DNA of 15,313 bases from Fastidiosipila sp963510375 (GTDB lineage Bacteria; Bacillota; Clostridia; Saccharofermentanales; Fastidiosipilaceae): NCBI GenBank assembly GCA_963510375.1, contig CAUPES010000020.1, positions 1 through 15,313 on the forward strand, given 5' to 3'. Position numbers and translations under genes: made by a program. The notes beneath the pieces were generated by a model. That model saw nothing but the letters and a program-made list of their open reading frames with translations. It searched no databases and was not told the DNA's origin. This document shows, piece after piece, positions 8,161 through 13,532 of the stretch (the first letter of the stretch is position 1; every line of letters begins with the position of its first letter).

Positions 8161-8862
8161 ATGGCTAGTGATAAAATTCTAAAAGTTAAAGAAGCTCAAG
8201 TAGCAGAATTAGCAGAAGAAATTAAGAATGCTCAAACAGTTGTTTTGGCAGAATATCTAGGTTTAACTGTTGCTCAAGATACAGAATTGCGTACTAAATT
8301 GCGTGAAGCTGGCGTTAACTATAAAGTTGTAAAAAACAATATAGGTAGAAGAGCAGTAGAAGAAGCAGGTTTACCAGAATTAGCTGATGCATTTGTTGGT
8401 CCAACAGCTATCGCATATAGTGATGACGTTGTAGCTCCAGCAAAAGTTTTAAACGATTTTAGTAAATCAGTAGAATTATACTCACTAAAAGCAGGTGCAA
8501 GCGATGGTGCTGTACTAAGTCTAAGTGAGTTGAGCGCATTAGCAAACGTACCAGCAGTAGAAGAATTACATGCACGCTTAGCAAGAGATATTGCATGGCC
8601 ATTCACACGCTTGGCAATGTTAAGTAAAGCTCTTTCTGAAAAAATTACAGAACAAGGAGCTGAGACAGCAGCTGACGTAGTAGAAGGAAAAGCTGATACA
8701 GCTGATGAAAAAGAAAAGGTAGAAGCTACAGAAGAGAAAGTTGAAGCAGAAGCTACAGAAGAAAAAGTAGAAGCTGAAGCAGAAACAGAAACTACTGAAG
8801 AAAATATCGAAGAAAAAGAATCTGCAGATGCAGAAGAAGCAGCAGAAGATAGCGCTGAATAA
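8161..8862 (+). CDS. rplJ: Ribosomal protein L10 with acidic C-terminal repeat tail
   Basis: A 233-aa protein; typical L10 is about 165-175 aa. The N-terminal rRNA-binding domain includes VVLAEYLGLTV and YKVVKNNIGRRA. The L7/L12-binding helix is near residues 132-168. Residues ~170-233 are an added Glu/Ala-rich tail containing EATEEKVEA repeated with a 9-residue (27-bp) period; the DNA copies start at 8722 and 8749. L10 anchors the L7/L12 stalk that recruits translation GTPases, so the tail extends from the stalk base. Start ATG 8161 follows AAGGAGGT. rplL begins 18 bases after the stop. Confidence 0.95.
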   Translation: MASDKILKVKEAQVAELAEEIKNAQTVVLAEYLGLTVAQDTELRTKLREAGVNYKVVKNNIGRRAVEEAGLPELADAFVGPTAIAYSDDVVAPAKVLNDFSKSVELYSLKAGASDGAVLSLSELSALANVPAVEELHARLARDIAWPFTRLAMLSKALSEKITEQGAETAADVVEGKADTADEKEKVEATEEKVEAEATEEKVEAEAETETTEENIEEKESADAEEAAEDSAE

Positions 8863-8880
8863 TTTTAGGAGGATAATAAA

Positions 8881-9255
8881 ATGGCAAGTGAAAAAATTAC
8901 AAGTATTTTAGATTCTATTAAAGAATTAAACGTAATTGAATTAAACGAATTAGTTGAAACAATCGAAGAAGAATTTGGTGTTTCAGCAGCAGCAGTTGCA
9001 GTAGCAGCTCCAGGAGCAGCAGGTGGTGCAGCAGCAGAAGAACAAACAGAATTTACAGCAACAATGACAGACTTTGGTGATTCAAAGATTAAAGTTATTA
9101 AAGTTGTTCGTGAAATTACAGGTTTAGGTCTAAAAGAAGCTAAAGAATTAGTTGATGGTGTACCTAGTGTAATTAAAGAAGATGTAGAAAAAGAAGAAGC
9201 TGAAGATATCAAGGCAAAACTTGAAGAAGTAGGCGCTAAAGTTGAAATTAAGTAA
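8881..9255 (+). CDS. rplL: Ribosomal protein L7/L12
   Basis: A 124-aa protein of normal length. The N-terminal dimerisation and L10-binding domain (about 1-34) is followed by an Ala/Gly-rich hinge (about 37-56) and the factor-binding C-terminal domain (about 58-124) with KIKVIKVVREITGLGLKEAKELVD. It is the multi-copy stalk protein that contacts EF-Tu and EF-G. The start follows AGGAGG. Unusually, rpoB does not come next; tRNA genes do. Confidence 0.97.
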   Translation: MASEKITSILDSIKELNVIELNELVETIEEEFGVSAAAVAVAAPGAAGGAAAEEQTEFTATMTDFGDSKIKVIKVVREITGLGLKEAKELVDGVPSVIKEDVEKEEAEDIKAKLEEVGAKVEIK

Positions 9256-9332
9256 TAAATTTTAACTTCTTTAAAGGCATTTGATTGGTTAAAAGTATTT
9301 ACCAGAATATAGTAAAATTTTAGAAAAAGCGT
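9256..9332 (+). other. rplL 3' region
   Basis: No gene is visible. TTTTAAC (9260-9266) and GTTAAAA (9288-9294) could pair around a 21-base loop. Only a weak T-run (GTATTT) follows, so I do not call it a terminator. Confidence 0.3.
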
Positions 9333-9361
9333 TTGACAAGTTATAACAGTATTGGTAATAT
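9333..9361 (+). promoter_or_regulatory. tRNA cluster promoter
   Basis: TTGACA (9333-9338), a 17-bp spacer and TAATAT (9356-9361). A leader of about 48 nt precedes tRNA-Met. It can form a GCAG/CTGC stem and would be removed by RNase P. Confidence 0.8.
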
Positions 9362-9415
9362 ATATCGGCACTGTTCAAACGGCAGCGGATTCTGAAGTTA
9401 ACTGCTGGTAGATAT

Positions 9416-9491
9416 GGCGGTATAGCTCAGTGGCTAGAGCATTCGGTTCATACCCGAAGTGTCGTTGGTTCAAATCCAATTACCGCTACCA
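9416..9491 (+). tRNA. tRNA-Met (CAT), probably elongator
   Basis: A 76-nt cloverleaf. The acceptor GGCGGTA pairs with TACCGCT (G1-U72 wobble), with encoded ACCA end. Anticodon stem TTCGG/CCGAA encloses loop TTCATAC, anticodon CAT. The T-loop is GTTCAAATC. It lacks the GGG/CCC anticodon-stem pairs and C1-A mismatch of the initiator, so elongator Met is favoured; a lysidine-modified Ile tRNA is less likely. Confidence 0.92.
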
Positions 9492-9496
9492 AATTT

Positions 9497-9571
9497 GGCC
9501 CGTTGGTCAAGAGGTTAAGACATCACCCTTTCACGGTGGAGTCACGGGTTCGATTCCCGTACGGGTCACCA
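9497..9571 (+). tRNA. tRNA-Glu (TTC)
   Basis: A 75-nt cloverleaf starting 5 bases after tRNA-Met. Acceptor GGCCCGT pairs with ACGGGTC, and the ACCA end is encoded. Anticodon stem TCACC/GGTGG holds loop CTTTCAC, anticodon TTC. The T-arm has CGGGTTCGATTCCCG. Confidence 0.95.
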
Positions 9572-9593
9572 ACAATTAACTTTAAAGTTAATA

Positions 9594-9622
9594 TTGATAA
9601 TTGTAGAATATTGTAGTATAAT
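9594..9622 (+). promoter_or_regulatory. Separate promoter for tRNA-Gly
   Basis: TTGATA (9594-9599), a 17-bp spacer and TATAAT (9617-9622). Transcription would start about 7 nt before tRNA-Gly. It is preceded by a 16-bp palindrome TTAACTTTAAAGTTAA that may help end the Met-Glu transcript. TTGTAGAA/TTCTACAA (9601/9625) flank the -10. Confidence 0.75.
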
Positions 9623-9635
9623 TTTTCTACAATTT

Positions 9636-9711
9636 GCGGGATTAACTCAATTGGTAGAGTGTCACCTTGCCATGGTGAAAGCTGAGGGTTCGAGTCCCTT
9701 ATCCCGCTCCA
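9636..9711 (+). tRNA. tRNA-Gly (GCC)
   Basis: A 76-nt cloverleaf. Acceptor GCGGGAT pairs with ATCCCGC, followed by TCCA. Anticodon stem TCACC/GGTGA with loop TTGCCAT, anticodon GCC. A terminator follows within a few bases. Confidence 0.95.
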
Positions 9712-9714
9712 TAG

Positions 9715-9742
9715 AGTCGGAGCAGTTAGCTTCGACTTTTTT
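9715..9742 (+). terminator. Terminator after tRNA-Gly
   Basis: AGTCGGAGC (9715-9723), loop AGTTA, then GCTTCGACT (9729-9737) give a 9-bp stem with one G-U pair, followed by T residues to 9742 and a second T-run. Partial readthrough would be needed for tRNA-Cys unless it has a weak promoter of its own. Confidence 0.8.
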
Positions 9743-9760
9743 ATTTTTGATAATTGATTT

Positions 9761-9835
<75 letters not shown>

Positions 9836-9838
9836 ATA

Positions 9839-9872
9839 TAGCCTGTAACCTCGATGGTTGCAGGCTTTTTAT
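9839..9872 (+). terminator. tRNA-Cys terminator carried by the element
   Basis: AGCCTGTAACC (9840-9850) and GGTTGCAGGCT (9856-9866) form an 11-bp stem with one G-U pair, followed by TTTTTATTTTT. It partly overlaps attL and replaces the original terminator, now at 15228-15258. Confidence 0.88.
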
Positions 9873-9879
9873 TTTTACT

Positions 9880-9897
9880 GGGCTTAAAATGGGCTTA
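9880..9897 (+). repeat. Left paired GGGCTTA motifs (probable integrase arm sites)
   Basis: GGGCTTA at 9880-9886 and again at 9891-9897, 11 bp apart. The same pair with the same spacing occurs near the right end (15088-15105). Paired arm-type sites on both sides of a core are typical of tyrosine integrases. The second copy overlaps the stop codon of the DUF1492-like gene. Confidence 0.6.
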
Positions 9898-10245
9898 TTT
9901 ATATTTTTGTGCATATGTTTCTAATGCGTTTCTATGTAGCTTGTAACAGTATGTATCTGATAAGCCTAATATTAGAGCAATCTCTTTAATTTCTTTATCT
10001 TCTAAATAGTGCATTGTAATTATTTCGCTTGCTCTTAAGTCCTCGAACTCTTTTAATATTAATGTTATCTTGCTTTTAATCTGGTTATATTCATCTTGTA
10101 ATTCTGTAACTCTTTCGTGTTTAAATTTAAAGTTGAAATCGTTTTCAGGTGTATTATTCTGCTCCATTTTAATTAATTGATTGATGTTAATGTCTAGCAC
10201 TCTTTTTAATCGCTTAATATAAATTAATTCTTTTTCTGGTGTCAT
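9895..10245 (-). CDS. DUF1492/ArpU-like phage transcription regulator
   Basis: A 116-aa protein. Residues ~1-75 look helical and charged, with coiled-coil character. Residues ~75-113 form a sigma-region-4-like helix-turn-helix: EIITMHYLEDKEIKEIALIL followed by GLSDTYCYKLHRNALETY. This arrangement fits the DUF1492/ArpU/RinA group of phage regulators, which control late gene expression; family assignment is from pattern memory, not a search. The start follows GGAGG with 11-base spacing. It is the last leftward gene, next to attL, and is separated from the other genes by ~600 bp, so it probably has its own control. In a satellite it might respond to or imitate a helper phage's late regulator. 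Confidence 0.7.
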   Translation of the reverse strand: MTPEKELIYIKRLKRVLDININQLIKMEQNNTPENDFNFKFKHERVTELQDEYNQIKSKITLILKEFEDLRASEIITMHYLEDKEIKEIALILGLSDTYCYKLHRNALETYAQKYK

Positions 10246-10840
10246 GATAGGGATAGCCTCCGCAAGTGTTTAGCTTAATTATATAACAGTTGTATCTTTG
10301 CTAATTTTTAAGTAACTGACTGTAATTATAAAATTCTAATAGCTTAATAGGGTATATGTGCCTAATGCTTTAACTATTTCAGAATATAAGCAGGCTATTG
10401 GCAAAATTAAGCGTAAAATGCATTCTAGTTTTAATATGCATGAATGTGTATTAAATATCTAAAATAAACAATCGCATAATTAAGATAAATTTGTTATAAT
10501 ATAGTTAAACATTTGATAATCTATAAAAAATATTTCCAAAGAAAAAACTAATAATAATGCATAAAATGAGCTGAACAAAATACCAGTTTCGACCACCTCA
10601 TTATTTTGTGAATAATATACATATATTTGTGCATATTGTTGCAGTTAAAAGCAAGCGTTTTATTAATTTGTTATTTTAAAAAATTTACACGATTTAATGT
10701 AGCATTCATCGGCTTTTCTGCCTTTGTTCACACGATTATCGCACGATTATTTTTTAAAAATTGAGAATTATATAAGCTCGTATTTATTAGCAAAAATCGG
10801 CACTAAAAAAGCGACCTTTTACAGTCGCTTTGTTTATTTA
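10246..10840. other. Long noncoding stretch in the element
   Basis: About 595 bases with no ORF that has a credible ribosome-binding site. It holds an extended -10 (TGT TATAAT, TATAAT at 10495-10500) pointing right; ATGAG/CTCAT repeats (10567-10602) around a comparatively GC-richer patch; and CACGATTAT twice in tandem (10731-10750) with a related ACACGATTTA at 10687-10696, next to an A/T tract. An origin, packaging signal or small RNA are possible; none is shown by sequence alone. Confidence 0.4.
10805..10831 (-). terminator. Terminator of the 50-aa gene
   Basis: Read on the minus strand, AAAGCGAC and GTCGCTTT (10831-10824 and 10815-10808) form an 8-bp stem with an 8-base loop. It is followed by a run of T (complement of A 10805-10810). 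It lies 10 bases past the stop of the small gene. Confidence 0.8.
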
Positions 10841-10993
10841 TTAAATAGATTGCTCCAGCTCTGTTAATTCCTTGATTAATTCTTTTAACAGTGGCTTTAA
10901 TTGCTCTTTGTTTTCTAAGCCTCTGGCTTGTAATTGCTCATAATATTTGTCTACTATCAAAATTGCCTGCTTAATTGCTTTATCGTTATCCAT
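10841..10993 (-). CDS. Small hypothetical protein (50 aa)
   Basis: A 50-aa protein, MDNDKAIKQAILIVDKYYEQ through to LEQSI. It is charged and predicted to be almost fully helical, with Leu/Ile spaced for a coiled coil or small bundle. AGGAGG stands seven bases before this ATG. The frame is open upstream to 11044, but those codons have no ribosome-binding site. Function unknown. It lies alone between two noncoding regions and ends in a clear terminator, so it is probably a separate transcript. Its leader has a TGGAGAG/CTCTCCA inverted repeat (11025-11053). Confidence 0.7.
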   Translation of the reverse strand: MDNDKAIKQAILIVDKYYEQLQARGLENKEQLKPLLKELIKELTELEQSI

Positions 10994-11108
10994 TCTCTTG
11001 CCTCCTGCTTTATTATTTTTCTTCTGGAGAGGGAAAAGCCTCATCGCTCTCCATTCTCTTGATAATCTTTATTTTACCATTGCATAGGGGGCAATATGTA
11101 GCTTTTTC

Positions 11109-11366
11109 TTTTTAGGGGGTTCGATTTATCATCGTATTAATGCAGGTTTAATTTTCTTTAAAAATATTGTCCCTTTTTTAGGGAGTCCGAAACGTCCGAA
11201 ATTTTTAAAATAATGCCTTTTTAAGGCGTCAGAAATGTCATCATGTTATTAATATTTTAAAATGTTCTTTTTTAGGGGTGCCGAAACCGCCGAAACTCTT
11301 CAAAAATCTCTTTTTATAGCCTCATTATTCTCATCATTGCTTTTTTAGGGCAGCCGAAAAAGCCGA
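11109..11366 (-). repeat. Irregular repeat field: T-tract/AGGG plus paired CCGAAA hexamers
   Basis: Six units are seen. Each has a T-tract followed by AGGG or a variant (A at 11114, 11180, 11223, 11274, ~11316, 11347), then two hexamers in 9-bp phase. The units at 11180 and 11274 have CCGAAA-N3-CCGAAA; the unit at 11347 has CCGAAA-N3-CCGATT; the other three are degenerate, so strong and weak units alternate. On the minus strand the consensus is TTTCGG-N3-TTTCGG-N3-CCCTAAAAAA. Spacings are about 66, 43, 51, 42 and 31 bp. The arrangement looks like protein-binding iterons on A-tract DNA and is a candidate origin or control region. Confidence 0.55.
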
Positions 11367-11562
11367 TTTTACACAAATTTCCTTCATGGTGTGTAATTTA
11401 ATATGTTTTGAATTTTCGTATATGCTCCAGAATCTATTTAAATGCCCTTTGTAGCGTTTTGATATTTAGATAGTTAATTTATCAACTTTTGCATTTGAGT
11501 ATAATAATGAGCGTCCTAGATGGTTAATTTCAAGTATTAAAGTTATTAAATGCTATTAATAT
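11367..11562. other. Noncoding AT-rich stretch
   Basis: No gene is seen. TTACAC (11369-11374) and GTGTAA (11391-11396) form an inverted repeat. TAGATAGTTAATTT (11467-11480) and TAGATGGTTAATTT (11517-11530) are near-identical direct repeats 50 bp apart. Confidence 0.4.
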
Positions 11563-11594
11563 AAAAATAGGGACAAACATTTTTATTTGTCCCT
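11563..11594 (-). terminator. Terminator of the leftward replication operon
   Basis: AGGGACAAA and TTTGTCCCT (11569-11577 / 11586-11594) form a 9-bp stem with an 8-base loop. On the minus strand the stem is followed by ATTTTT. It lies about 22 bases beyond the stop of the 56-aa gene and separates the initiator operon from the repeat field. Confidence 0.82.
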
Positions 11595-11616
11595 TTATTG
11601 AATTTAAAAACTAAGT

Positions 11617-11787
11617 TTATAACTTGTCTTGTATCTCTTGTAAATCAATTATCAAAAGATTAATTAATGATTTTGTTTCTAATGCTTTATCTTCGATTTT
11701 TCTATCTTTTAAGCCTATATCTCTAACACTGTCTTTATATGCGTCCAAGCTAGTGAAAAGCCCATATATTACTGTTTCTTTGTCCAT
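11617..11787 (-). CDS. Small hypothetical protein (56 aa)
   Basis: A 56-aa ORF, MDKETVIYGLFTSLDAYKDS through to EIQDKL, predicted helical and charged. GGAGGAATAAGACA precedes its ATG, giving a strong ribosome-binding site. The start is 4 bases beyond the stop of the 77-aa gene, so it is the third gene of a tight operon with the initiator. A terminator follows. No family is recognised. Its place suggests a replication accessory or regulatory role, which is only inference. Confidence 0.72.
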   Translation of the reverse strand: MDKETVIYGLFTSLDAYKDSVRDIGLKDRKIEDKALETKSLINLLIIDLQEIQDKL

Positions 11788-11791
11788 TGTC

Positions 11792-12025
11792 TTATTCCTC
11801 CATTAATGATATTTCGTTAATTAAATCGTTTAATTTTTCTGCTTCTTCTAGTAAAGTTCTATTTAATAAAAATAGTGGCAAATCAATAGTATTATTTTCT
11901 AGTTGCGTTTCTGAATTTATTTCAATTATGCCATTGTGTACAAGGCTATTTAATTGTACGTATCCTATAAGCTCATAGGCTTTTAACCTTGCTTTACTGA
12001 TTAATTCTTTTTTACTTTGCTTCAT
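11792..12025 (-). CDS. Small hypothetical protein (77 aa)
   Basis: A 77-aa protein starting MKQSKKELISKARLKAYELI, with a basic N-terminus and an acidic C-terminus (EEAEKLNDLINEISLMEE). It looks helical. GGAGGTAAAAC precedes the ATG and lies within the end of the initiator gene; the two frames overlap by 14 bases, so translation is probably coupled. Function unknown. Possible roles include a loader or partner of the initiator. Confidence 0.75.
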   Translation of the reverse strand: MKQSKKELISKARLKAYELIGYVQLNSLVHNGIIEINSETQLENNTIDLPLFLLNRTLLEEAEKLNDLINEISLMEE

Positions 12026-12908
12026 GTTTTACCTCCGATATATATTTTTCAAAATTGTTGATACTAAATAAAGTGTTAGGGTTAAGCTGCTCTTCCATGC
12101 TTGGGATATCTGCCCATTCTTTTGATTTTTTATTAATAACCTTGAAAAAGTCTTCTAATGTGTAACCGTTTCTAAATAAATGCTCAATTAAATACTTGGT
12201 ATTGTCTTCATTAGGGGCAAAATCTTTATTTGCTTTTTGGTTTAGATGATTAACAATCATGTTTATTTTTTTCGTATCGTCTATCGTATCGTTATACGTA
12301 TCGTTATACGTATCGTTATACGTATCATCATTAGCAATAGCAATAGCATTATCATTAGCAATAGAATTAGCATTGTCATTAGAATTAGCACTAGCAATAG
12401 AATTAGCATTAGAATTAGAATTAGCACTAGCACTAGCATTAGCATTGTTTGCTTCTCGGTTTAATATTTCAGTTTCTATCATGCTTTTAATTGTCTTATC
12501 AATTTGCCTATTAGATAAGTCCCAAAATCTCTGCATATTGCTATATACTGCTTTAAGTAGCTTTAATGATTTTGTGTTTTTTAATTCCTTTGTTACCATA
12601 TCTATCACAGGTGCACCGCCTGATGAAATAGAGTATTTCAACGCATTTATTAAAGCTATTTCTTTTGTCTCGTCATCTATTACAATTCGGTTTAAATCAC
12701 CTTCAAAACGTGCAACAAGGCTTTTCAATTCCTCAAGTGTGTAGCCAGTTTCTAGGCTGGCAATACGTAAGGGTAGTTCGAAAATTCCTATTGATGTACC
12801 TCTTGGGTTCGTCATTAAGTAAAGATAAAAATATTTATCATTTAAATCAAATTCATCTATTACTAAAACATCTGCCCAAAAAGTTGTACTTATAATTCTT
12901 TTTGCCAT
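12012..12908 (-). CDS. DnaD-type phage/satellite replication initiator
   Basis: A 298-aa protein. Residues ~1-150 resemble the N-terminal winged-helix domain of phage replisome organisers (DKYFYLYLMTNPRGTSIGIF). Residues ~153-212 are a low-complexity Asn/Ala/Ser linker ending in an NDTY repeat. Residues ~214-292 (MIVNHLNQKANKDF, then GYTLEDFFKVINKKSKEW and LNPNTLFSINNFEKYI) match the conserved C-terminal domain of many Gram-positive phage replication proteins. These proteins bind the origin and recruit helicase. The linker DNA contains tandem repeats, as when an origin lies inside the initiator gene. Start follows AGAGGAAA. Family call is by recognition of motifs. Confidence 0.82.
   Translation of the reverse strand: MAKRIISTTFWADVLVIDEFDLNDKYFYLYLMTNPRGTSIGIFELPLRIASLETGYTLEELKSLVARFEGDLNRIVIDDETKEIALINALKYSISSGGAPVIDMVTKELKNTKSLKLLKAVYSNMQRFWDLSNRQIDKTIKSMIETEILNREANNANASASANSNSNANSIASANSNDNANSIANDNAIAIANDDTYNDTYNDTYNDTIDDTKKINMIVNHLNQKANKDFAPNEDNTKYLIEHLFRNGYTLEDFFKVINKKSKEWADIPSMEEQLNPNTLFSINNFEKYISEVKHEAK
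12278..12325 (-). repeat. 12-bp tandem repeats in the initiator gene
   Basis: CGTTATACGTAT occurs three times in perfect tandem (12290-12325), preceded by a degenerate copy (12278-12289). Each carries the palindrome ATACGTAT and encodes the residues NDTY. Such iterons inside an initiator gene are candidates for the initiator's own binding sites. Confidence 0.85.
12329..12446 (-). repeat. Hexameric repeat tract in the initiator gene
   Basis: About 118 bp built from 6-bp variants (TTAGCA, ATAGCA, CTAGCA, TTAGAA, ATAGAA), encoding the Ala/Asn/Ser linker. Tracts like this vary easily in length by slippage in multiples of two codons. Confidence 0.8.
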
Positions 12909-12954
12909 ATATTTCCTCTGTAAATTAAATGTATTTATTTGCTATAATATTATT

Positions 12955-13021
12955 AGCCTTTAAACAGGCTTGTATATGTGTTAGAGCGTTGTGCGTGGTG
13001 TTCAATTCGTGGCAACGCTCT
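12955..13021. repeat. Inverted repeats between HTH gene and initiator gene
   Basis: AGCCT/AGGCT (12955-12970) make a short hairpin, and AGAGCGTTG/CAACGCTCT (12983-13021) make a 9-bp stem with a 21-base loop. The second is GC-rich for this element and overlaps the last codons of the HTH gene. Neither has a T-tract on the transcribed (minus) strand. A role in differential expression is possible. Confidence 0.4.
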
Positions 13022-13214
13022 TTTTGTTTTCATCTGGTTCTAAGCCCATTCGCTCCATAAAATAGCAAGTGTTTAATTTACCTTGTATCGTGTAATATCC
13101 TTGTTCTGCTAGCTCGCTATTTAATTGCCTGATTATTTGATAAGCCTTGTTAGTGCTGATTTCTAACATATCGGCTATATCTTGAGCAGTGAGCATTATT
13201 TTTTGATTATTCAT
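13002..13214 (-). CDS. Small helix-turn-helix protein (AlpA/excisionase-like)
   Basis: A 70-aa protein. Residues ~8-30 (LTAQDIADMLEISTNKAYQI) are a MerR/AlpA-type helix-turn-helix, followed by a wing-like segment (GYYTIQGKLNTCYF). It starts 12 bases after the Cro-like gene and has an identical GGAGGTAAAACATG start. Proteins of this kind in islands act as excisionases or activators of the early operon. Between Cro and the initiator that role is likely, but the sequence does not prove it. Confidence 0.72.
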   Translation of the reverse strand: MNNQKIMLTAQDIADMLEISTNKAYQIIRQLNSELAEQGYYTIQGKLNTCYFMERMGLEPDENKKSVATN

Positions 13215-13226
13215 GTTTTACCTCCG

Positions 13227-13418
13227 CTATTCAGCTAATATTATTTCTGTGGGCTCAACGTCTAGAGCCTCCGCAATTCGTAACACTGTTTCAGGTTTAC
13301 AACGTCCATTTTTTAAAATTAGACCTAACCCATTTTTGCTAAGTCCAGCTTTATCAGCTAACTCATACTGTGGTATTTGTCCCTTTAGCAACCTGATTTT
13401 TACTGAATCTATTTTCAT
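13227..13418 (-). CDS. Cro-like XRE-family regulator
   Basis: A 63-aa protein that is almost entirely one Cro/CI-type HTH domain (residues ~5-60): QYELADKAGLSKNGLGLILK, then KPETVLRIAEALDVEP. It is the first gene of the leftward operon, directly behind the operator-bearing promoter. The start follows GGAGGTAAAAC. It presumably opposes the divergent repressor, as Str/Cro does in islands and phages. Confidence 0.88.
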   Translation of the reverse strand: MKIDSVKIRLLKGQIPQYELADKAGLSKNGLGLILKNGRCKPETVLRIAEALDVEPTEIILAE

Positions 13419-13447
13419 GTTTTACCTCCATTCTCACTGGTGTACAT

Positions 13448-13476
13448 ATTATCTCATCATGAGATAAACTTGTCAA
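13448..13476 (-). promoter_or_regulatory. Leftward early promoter with operator in its spacer
   Basis: On the minus strand, TTGACA (13476-13471), a 17-bp spacer and GATAAT (13453-13448). The spacer and -10 are covered by a perfect inverted repeat TTATCTCAT-C-ATGAGATAA (13449-13467), a classic repressor operator. Imperfect direct repeats (CACTGGTGTACAT at 13435 and CAATGGTGTTTAT at 13474) flank it. Confidence 0.88.
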
Positions 13477-13499
13477 TGGTGTTTATTGTTTTGTTTTAA

Positions 13500-13508
13500 T
13501 GGTATACT
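13500..13508 (+). promoter_or_regulatory. Rightward repressor/integrase promoter
   Basis: An extended -10, TGG followed by TATACT (13503-13508). No good -35 is present at the right distance. This is consistent with a weaker maintenance promoter. It lies about 35 bp from the operator. Confidence 0.6.
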
Positions 13509-13532
13509 GTTAATAAAAAAGAGGTTTTAAAT

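Noticed and set aside
8865..9371. 168-aa minus-strand ORF opposite rplL
   Set aside because: It is Ser/Ala-rich because it mirrors the Ala/Glu codons of rplL; no ribosome-binding site or family resemblance.
11109..11366. CRISPR array
   Set aside because: Units are short, irregularly spaced and degenerate, with no constant repeat or spacer length and no cas genes nearby.
11335..11387. 17-aa minus-strand ORF in the repeat field
   Set aside because: It lacks a ribosome-binding site and its sequence follows the DNA repeat units; other units give no matching frames.
11624..11978. Plus-strand ORFs of 60 and 63 aa in the replication operon
   Set aside because: They have no ribosome-binding sites and are antisense to the 56- and 77-aa genes, which have strong ones and operon spacing.
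12246..12744. Plus-strand ORFs of 72 and 161 aa opposite the initiator gene
   Set aside because: Their repetitive Ile/Ser/Arg or Leu/Ala composition is just the reverse reading of the linker repeats, and the minus frame has clear domains.
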